Source: Saururus chinensis (taxonomy: Eukaryota; Streptophyta; Magnoliopsida; Piperales; Saururaceae). Taken from it: a stretch of 64,000 bases of DNA. Location: contig CP141142.1 of NCBI GenBank assembly GCA_035235625.1, positions 30,700,995-30,764,994 of the forward strand, in the 5' to 3' direction. Positions 58,940 through 64,000 of the stretch are shown one piece after another. The position numbers and the translations under genes were made by a program. Below the pieces are notes generated by a model, which ran no database searches, had not been told where the DNA came from, and worked only from the letters and a program-made list of their open reading frames with translations. Position 1 is the stretch's first letter. Every line of letters begins with the position of its first letter.

Positions 58940-60369
58940 GAATGTGGCTACCCCCCCCCCACTATTCACTTAGGGCCCCCCCAAACTTTATACAAACCCG
59001 AAGAAAACACGAAATTTACTTCCCTACACCCCACTCTCACTTTGAAAATGTTTTTTACTCAAAACCCCTCTACGTCCCCCATCCCCCCAACTCATCTGGC
59101 CTGTGCCTGCCACCTTCCTCCTCCCGTCGCTTCCCTTCCCCTCTCCACCCACCACCTCCCCTACATTCTCGTCCCCTTCATTCCCGTCATTCCATCCCCT
59201 CTTCTCCCGTCACATCCCTTCCACTCCCATCCCATCTTCATCATAGAAAGATTAAAAAAAAGATAACAAAACACCGAAAACAAAAACAACCCCAAAGCAT
59301 AAAAACAGAGGAGTCCGATTTAAGCATGTAGCGACCTCCAGAAGATTTTTGACGGTGTTGAAACCTTCTAGGGGAGTTCTGGCGGGGAACAATCACCACC
59401 AAATTAGGAAGCAGTTGATGAGGTCATGTAGTCCCCGTATGCATACATTGGATGTGGCAGGAGGCCAGGCAACCTCCATAAGATTTTCAAATGTGTTGTA
59501 ACCTTCTCGAAGAGTTGTGGTAGGGAGTAGTCACTGCCAAATTATGAAGCAGTGGACAGGCACGTGTAGTTTCCGTATGCATACATTTTCTATGGGGGGT
59601 GGGGGTACCTCCTGCTAGACAATAACCAGAAGATTTTTGAGAGTGTTGTAACCTTCTGGAAGAGTTTTGGCGGGGAGCAGTCACCACCAAATGAGGAATA
59701 ACTGGTCGGAGACGTTTAGTCCCCGTATGAATCCTTCCAATTGGATAGGGGGTACCCCTACCAAGAAAGATCTAGAAGGTTGAAATTTACTAGATGGGTG
59801 ATCGCGGGGAGAGGTCAGAGCCAACTTTTCAAGAAGTTGATGGGGACATTTAGTCCCCGTATAAATCATTTTGGTGTGGCGGGGGGTACCCCTCATCACG
59901 TGCATGAAGGCTTCAACGTGAAAAAGTTTATTTAGCCATGGCATACTTTGGTTCCAAATTCTTTTCGTTGAAGTTCCAAAAAATTAATAGAGATGACTTT
60001 CTAAGAAGCCAAAGGAAGGATTTTTTTGAATAGTATGGGAAGCAGCGGAATTTCTAATGCATGGAGAAAGTTCTGTAATCAGCAATGTGGGAGAGAGATG
60101 AATCAACGAGGTCTTCATGCATGGAGAAGAAGATGGGTGGAACGAATAGGGGAGGGAGGAAGATGGGAGGGACATTAGTTGAACTCCAGCACTCATAGCC
60201 TACTTGCCGCTAGCCAGTGAAACCTTCATGCATGTCCAGTGAAACCTTCATGCATGTCGAACACAGTAAAGGGGATAAGAAAAGTTTTTTCTTTCATTTC
60301 TTTATTCTCTGGGGTGCCCACATTTTTCTTATTTGGGAGGTAAATAGTGGGGGGGAAATAGCCGCGTTC
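58940..60369. mobile_element. Non-autonomous MULE, 1430 bp, 9-bp target duplication
   Basis: The left end GAATGTGGCTACCCCCCCCC and inverted right end GAACGCGGCTATTTCCCCCC are related. The element is flanked by a perfect TATATTTAT on both sides (58931-58939 and 60370-60378), the 9-bp duplication typical of Mutator-like elements. It contains no transposase and is largely a C-rich left part (58950-59240) plus a minisatellite (59335-59935). Its ends resemble those of the next MULE, which could have supplied transposase. Confidence 0.8.
59335..59935 (+). repeat. Minisatellite in MULE, four units of about 134-150 bp
   Basis: The word AGTCCCCGTATnnAT (or AGTTTCCGTAT) occurs at about 59430, 59568, 59718 and 59852, embedded in longer similar units with GGCGGGGAGCAGTCACCACCAAAT, TGTTGTAACCTTCT and GGGGGTACCCC. 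Minus-strand reading frames show a repeated S-S-R-R-L-Q-H, but this follows the DNA repeat and is not taken as a gene. Confidence 0.7.
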
Positions 60370-60378
60370 TATATTTAT

Positions 60379-60847
60379 AGGACTTTGGAAACCCTAATTA
60401 AGTCTTCAATTCGGAAAAGGCCTAAATTAGTAGAATTTGAGCCGACTACCCCAATTTACTTGTGTACGTAAGTGAGGCTTTATTCTGGTTTGTTCTCTTG
60501 TGGGACCAACAACATGGCCCATCTAGAGCTTTGTCTTCATGTCAGGCTCCAATTTGAACCTGATTCTTCCCTATTGATTCATTCGAACTCCACAAGCAGC
60601 ACTGCATTTCTGCTTTTCTTCCTTTGTTCGAGCTGCCTCTCCTCTTCTCCCAGCACAACCCTAGCAACTTTAGACTCCTCCATTCCTATGCTCAATGAAA
60701 GCACTAGCAACAATCACAACTGACAATGACCTTGACTAGTGGCAGCAACTCTATTAATTACAATGACTCAAACCAGCTCCGACCATTTCCTAGCCTCTTT
60801 GCTTCGACATCCCTTATTTCCAAGTCATGTTTGCATACTCCTTCCAT
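60379..60847. other. Segment between the two MULEs
   Basis: Probably host DNA. No gene assigned. A CTTCTTTCCTTTGTTC-like pyrimidine stretch lies at 60605-60650. Confidence 0.4.
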
Positions 60848-60868
60848 TTTATCTTAGAACGTGGCTAT

Positions 60869-61510
60869 TTAAACCCCTCTTTTTTCCCTGTATCCCCCAT
60901 TACTAATATACCCCGAACTTAAAACACAAAAATGCTCACCTAAACCCCCGCCACAACAAATACAGTATGTGCAGTCCATAACAAACACACGATAGAACAA
61001 ATTTGCTAGCCAAACCGATAATAGATTAGCGAAGTATATAGATGTTACTGTGTCTGTTTCCTCACCCTTCTTATAGTAGCACACGCACCTTGACTCCTCA
61101 ATCCTTTTCATCAACTCTTGCAACACAGTTCTACCCTCTCTTTGAGTTAAAGACAAATGACTACGACCATTGTAAATTGTTTTCATAGTTGTACAGTTTG
61201 TTTGGTCTGCTTCCTCCAATGATTGCAAAATTTGTTGAAGTTTCAGCCCTATCTTTGACAAATTCTTCACAACTTCTATCTCTCCTTCTTTCAGACAACC
61301 AACATATGCGTTCCCTTCTACAAACTGCTGAGGGGTGTGATTGTGACTACTACAAATTACTTTCAATTTCCACCCAACAGCATGGTTAATATACATTTCC
61401 CTTGCTTGTAACTTGAATGGGTATCCACATTTCTTTGTGGTTGTTTGTCTACCATAAATATCCGACTTGGACTTTTGAATAATACTTATTATAGTAGTCC
61501 GCCTTTTCAC
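60869..61510 (-). pseudogene. FAR1/MULE-type transposase, N-terminal fragment
   Basis: 213 codons open. It begins with a FAR1-like zinc-binding region, K-K-C28-G-Y-P-F and W-K-L-x-V-I-C-x-x-H56-N-H58, followed by the E-G-x-A-Y-V-G spacer and N-C-T-T-x-K-T-I-Y-N, then V-F-V-M-D179-C-T-Y, which matches the first catalytic Asp of MULE transposases. After that the sequence loses similarity (a C-C-G-G-G run) and stops inside the left terminal repeat, so the second half of the catalytic core and the SWIM finger are missing. It cannot be a working transposase. Confidence 0.7.
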
Positions 61511-62880
61511 AAGCTAGAGTAACACATGGTCTCCGCCTTTGGGCATCCGATTTTAAGATTATAAGCATTGTATTATGCCTCATACAATTTTCTTTGGCCT
61601 ATTTTATTAAAGCCTCTTGTGATGGGAGTACTTGCAAGTTGATAAAAATATATTAATATTGACATTTCTCCAATTAATATGAAATATTCCTCACAACATT
61701 TACAATTAATGAATTTACTTTATCATAAAAAAATGCAAAAGATATATCAATATTTAAGATGTTGCCTAGGCTTTGGCCTTCTCTTTTAGATACATCCTGT
61801 TAACAAAAAGTTGCATCATAAAATTTTCATTTGACAACATTAGAAAATACCAAAATGCTTTGCATTGCTCTTCATTTCTCTTTTAGATAGAAAAATGGTC
61901 TATACCTCTTTAGAAGACTAGTTTTCTACCTCACTGTATGGTTGATTCGCCTCTATTTGTTTTAATGAACATGGAACAATCTCTTCTATTTCCTCATTTG
62001 AAGCCGTACACCCACTATTTTGGATAATAGATGACATTAAATACATAAATGACAAAGATTCACCAACAAGATGATCCATTCTTGATTGACTTAATCAATA
62101 AGCTACAGTCACCTAAGATGACACAAAATAAGGACAATGAAAACCTAGGATGATCACAAATAGACTAATAATACTTGGCATGTGTTAGTCCTCGTGAACC
62201 TAAGTATATTGTGTCAGGTTATACCCCCCGCCATATAGCTAACAAAAGTTTTTAGCCATGTATATACATTTTTGTACTTAGCAGTGGGTAGTCCCCGTGC
62301 AAATAATCACATTGTGGTGGGGTTTACCCACCCGCAAGTACACTAATAGAAGCTTTTTGCTAGTTATCAATCTATATGTAGTAGGGGGTCGTCCCCATGA
62401 AGTGAAGAATAATGCTGCAGGAGCTACCCCCCGCAAAAAAATTAACAGAAGCTTTCTTGTCTCCAACAACATTCTGGCAAAAAATGTGATAAACATGTCT
62501 ATGGAAGTGTAAAGACATCATTGATGAACAAATACTACTATAAGGGAAGATAAACTTACAAAAATGGTTCAACTTTTTGGTCGTTGGAGCTTTTTTAGCT
62601 GCCACCAAAAGTTTTTAATCATCACTAGAGCTACAGTGTACGCCGGCTACTACAATGGTCACCGGTGGCTACAGTGCTCACCAGCGGCTCTAGCTTAGCC
62701 TGAACGATGAGAAGAAAATCTGTAAGAATAGAACTCATGTTCTTTAGGTTAACTCGTGAGGGAAAAAAGAGTAAGGTAAATAGGGGACAAAAGAGCAAGT
62801 TAGTGGGGGAAAAGTAGGGTATCAAAGTAAAAAAATCAAACCTTTTGCTTTTACTTCGGGGATACAGGGAGAAAAGAGGG
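61511..62880. other. Non-coding interior of the MULE
   Basis: No gene recognised. It includes GTCCCCGTG-type repeats at 62285-62460. Confidence 0.4.
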
Positions 62881-62919
62881 AATTAAATAGCCACGTTCTT
62901 TATCTTAATGAAAAATGCT

Positions 62920-63897
62920 TTAGCGACGTGAACCCACATGCACATCCCATACGTGGAGGAGAAGGCCATGGTAGGTGCACCAGCCTAGCCACCATCCCAA
63001 GACTCTCCTGCGATGCCATGTACGACCATGCATTGCCAGCCACCTTCCATGCCTGCCGGCTGATCTCCGTCAAGTTCTTTGCTCTCGCCCCTACCGTCTC
63101 TACTGCCTTCAACCCCTCCGTCAGGTTCTTGGCCAAACCCTTCCCCATCCTTTTTTCCTTCCCTGCAATGCCTTCCACCTCTTCCACCACTTTCCCTCCA
63201 ACCGACTTTGCCTTCTCCACAACGGACTCCCCCATGTGCTTCGCCTAGTCAACGGCCATTTTTGTCCCTCCTTCGATGCCCTCCGCCACCTTCTCCCAAC
63301 TGACTTCGCCTTTTCAGCCGATTGTCTCACCGCATCAGCGGCTTTCTTCACTGCCACCGCAGCATCCTCGCGTGCAGTTTTTGCCTTCTCCTGTACCTTC
63401 CCCTCCACCTCCTCACCTACAATTTTAGCCTTCCAAGCTGCATCCTCTCCAAACTCCATCGTCACTTCTCCAGTTTTTGACGCCTTTTCCTTGGCCTTGC
63501 CAAAGATGGAGGAGATCTTCTCCTTGCACTTTCCATAGGCATCGCAGATCATCTCCTTGGTCGTGGTAGTTGAGGGAGCATCAGGGAGACCTGACGAGTC
63601 CTGGCGGGATCCAGGACTGGAGACACTTTGACCCAGGTTAGGGAAGGCAGAGACAGCATCCTTGAGCTTCTCTCTGGCCTTCTCCTCTGCCTCATGGAGG
63701 GGAGGAAAGAAGGAGTGCTCTCCATGGTGCTTCTCTCCCGGTCCAGGCTCTTCTACACCCTCCCTCTCGTACTCAACCAGGATGACCCAGTCGCCCTCCT
63801 TAATGACCCGGTGATCGGGCAGTTGAAGAGGCGGCAACTAGACGGTGGCAGTGGCAAGGGAGGTGGCAACCAGTGAGAGCGCTTGAAAATTCATCAT
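62920..63897 (-). pseudogene. LEA protein with TMEM205-like segment, broken
   Basis: GC-rich host coding sequence. Paired ATG codons at 63892-63897 open a signal-peptide-like segment (M-M-N-F-Q-A-L-S-L-V-A) that hits TAG at codon 20 (63838-63840). After it the frame continues with V-I-K-E-G-D and V-E-Y-E-R-E-G, then an alanine/lysine/glutamate-rich LEA_4-type stretch (K-A-K-E-K-A, A-D-A-V-R-Q-S-A-E-K-A-K). A one-base shift near 63296 moves the frame to 62900-63235 (S-V-V-E-K-A-K-S-V-G-G-K), with another TAG at 63245-63247. Near 62950 another frame gives T-Y-G-M-C-M-W, like the first TMEM205 (DUF4149) helix that follows the LEA part in At1g72100/At1g22600-type proteins. Beyond that nothing matches; the MULE lies there. 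Family members are secretory or membrane-linked desiccation proteins. Confidence 0.65.
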
Positions 63898-64000
63898 CCT
63901 TGTTCTACTTTGCAAACCATTGAGTGGGCTCACACTATGAGAAAGCTGAGAGTGCGGAAGAAGACCATGAAGTGTAGCAACCAACTATTGGAGATGTTGG
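63898..64000 (-). promoter_or_regulatory. Upstream flank of the LEA-type pseudogene
   Basis: About 100 bp before the paired ATG. No clear TATA box is seen and the window ends here. Confidence 0.25.

Larger units (their letters stand above)
60857..62898 (-). mobile_element. MULE with transposase remnant, 2042 bp, 9-bp target duplication
   Basis: Left end GAACGTGGCTATTTAAACCC and inverted right end GAACGTGGCTATTTAATTCC match at the first 15 positions and remain similar through TTCCCTGTATCCCC. A perfect TTTATCTTA flanks the element (60848-60856 and 62899-62907). It contains the N-terminal part of a transposase (60869-61510) and, at 62150-62500, three copies of a GTCCCCGTG / TACCCCCCGC motif related to the minisatellite in the neighbouring MULE. 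It is inserted just past the truncated LEA-type pseudogene. Confidence 0.85.

Noticed and set aside
59487..59944. Minus-strand frames with repeated S-S-R-R-L-Q-H peptides, possible repeat protein
   Set aside because: The repetition follows the DNA minisatellite, the frames are short and broken between units, and no conserved start is seen.
62975..63538. Plus-strand open frame of 187 codons
   Set aside because: It is antisense to the LEA-type pseudogene, whose composition and motifs on the minus strand explain the open frame.
1..64000. tRNA, rRNA or organelle-derived DNA
   Set aside because: I looked for the characteristic conserved stretches and saw none; a covariance-model scan would be needed to be certain.

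Overview
The window looks like nuclear DNA of a flowering plant. It is AT-rich, gene-poor, and mostly made of plant transposons at several stages of decay: CACTA, Mutator-like (MULE), Ty3/Gypsy, Ty1/Copia, LINE and a Tourist-type MITE. I see no bacterial operon structure, tRNA, rRNA, CRISPR array or organelle DNA, and I do not name a species. All similarity statements come from reading translations by eye; no database was searched.

Genes. The only apparently intact protein genes are three paralogous small genes, all on the minus strand, near 2.7-3.2, 5.2-5.6 and 7.4-7.9 kb. Each encodes about 150-166 residues resembling a plant B3-type DNA-binding domain (DUF313/At2g31720-like). They share their flanks: an AATAAA 81-171 bp downstream of the stop, and a pyrimidine tract plus AG just before the ATG. 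Six further, broken copies on the same strand lie at 33.5-42.0 kb, so the locus appears to be an old tandem gene cluster split and inflated by transposons. A second host gene, a late-embryogenesis-abundant protein with the start of a TMEM205-like segment (62.9-63.9 kb, minus), has two in-frame stops and probable frameshifts.

Layout. 0-9 kb: B3-like cluster. 9.3-12.3 kb: unclassified, perhaps retroelement debris. 12.3-14.5 kb: antisense, decayed Gypsy pol, cut at 14511 by a 2.6-kb CACTA element (to 17116). 18.5-18.8 kb: an orphan CACTA right end. 19.4-33.2 kb: a 13.8-kb MULE carrying a decayed transposase gene and a decayed plant-mobile-domain (PMD) gene. It is itself invaded by a 6.9-kb CACTA element (20002-26916), which in turn holds a 2.4-kb foreign block. 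33.4-42.4 kb: a composite tandem array with units of about 1.59-1.7 kb; each unit has a B3-like pseudogene, a CACTA end with palindromic TTAGCGACGC repeats, and two to three foldback palindromes. 43.3-45.4 and 52.9-53.5 kb: LINE fragments, one LINE being split by a 7.5-kb Copia element (45416-52884), itself interrupted by an LTR-like block. 53.5-56.2 kb: LTR-like remnants. 56.3-56.9 kb: Tourist MITE. 57.5-58.2 kb: a 744-bp CACTA miniature. 58.9-60.4 and 60.9-62.9 kb: two related MULEs, each with a perfect 9-bp target duplication.

The most distinctive structures are the composite 1.59-kb array, which packages a gene fragment with transposon ends and foldbacks, and the nested PMD-MULE/CACTA assembly. 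The conserved flanks of the B3-like paralogs suggest an unannotated upstream exon or a common leader.
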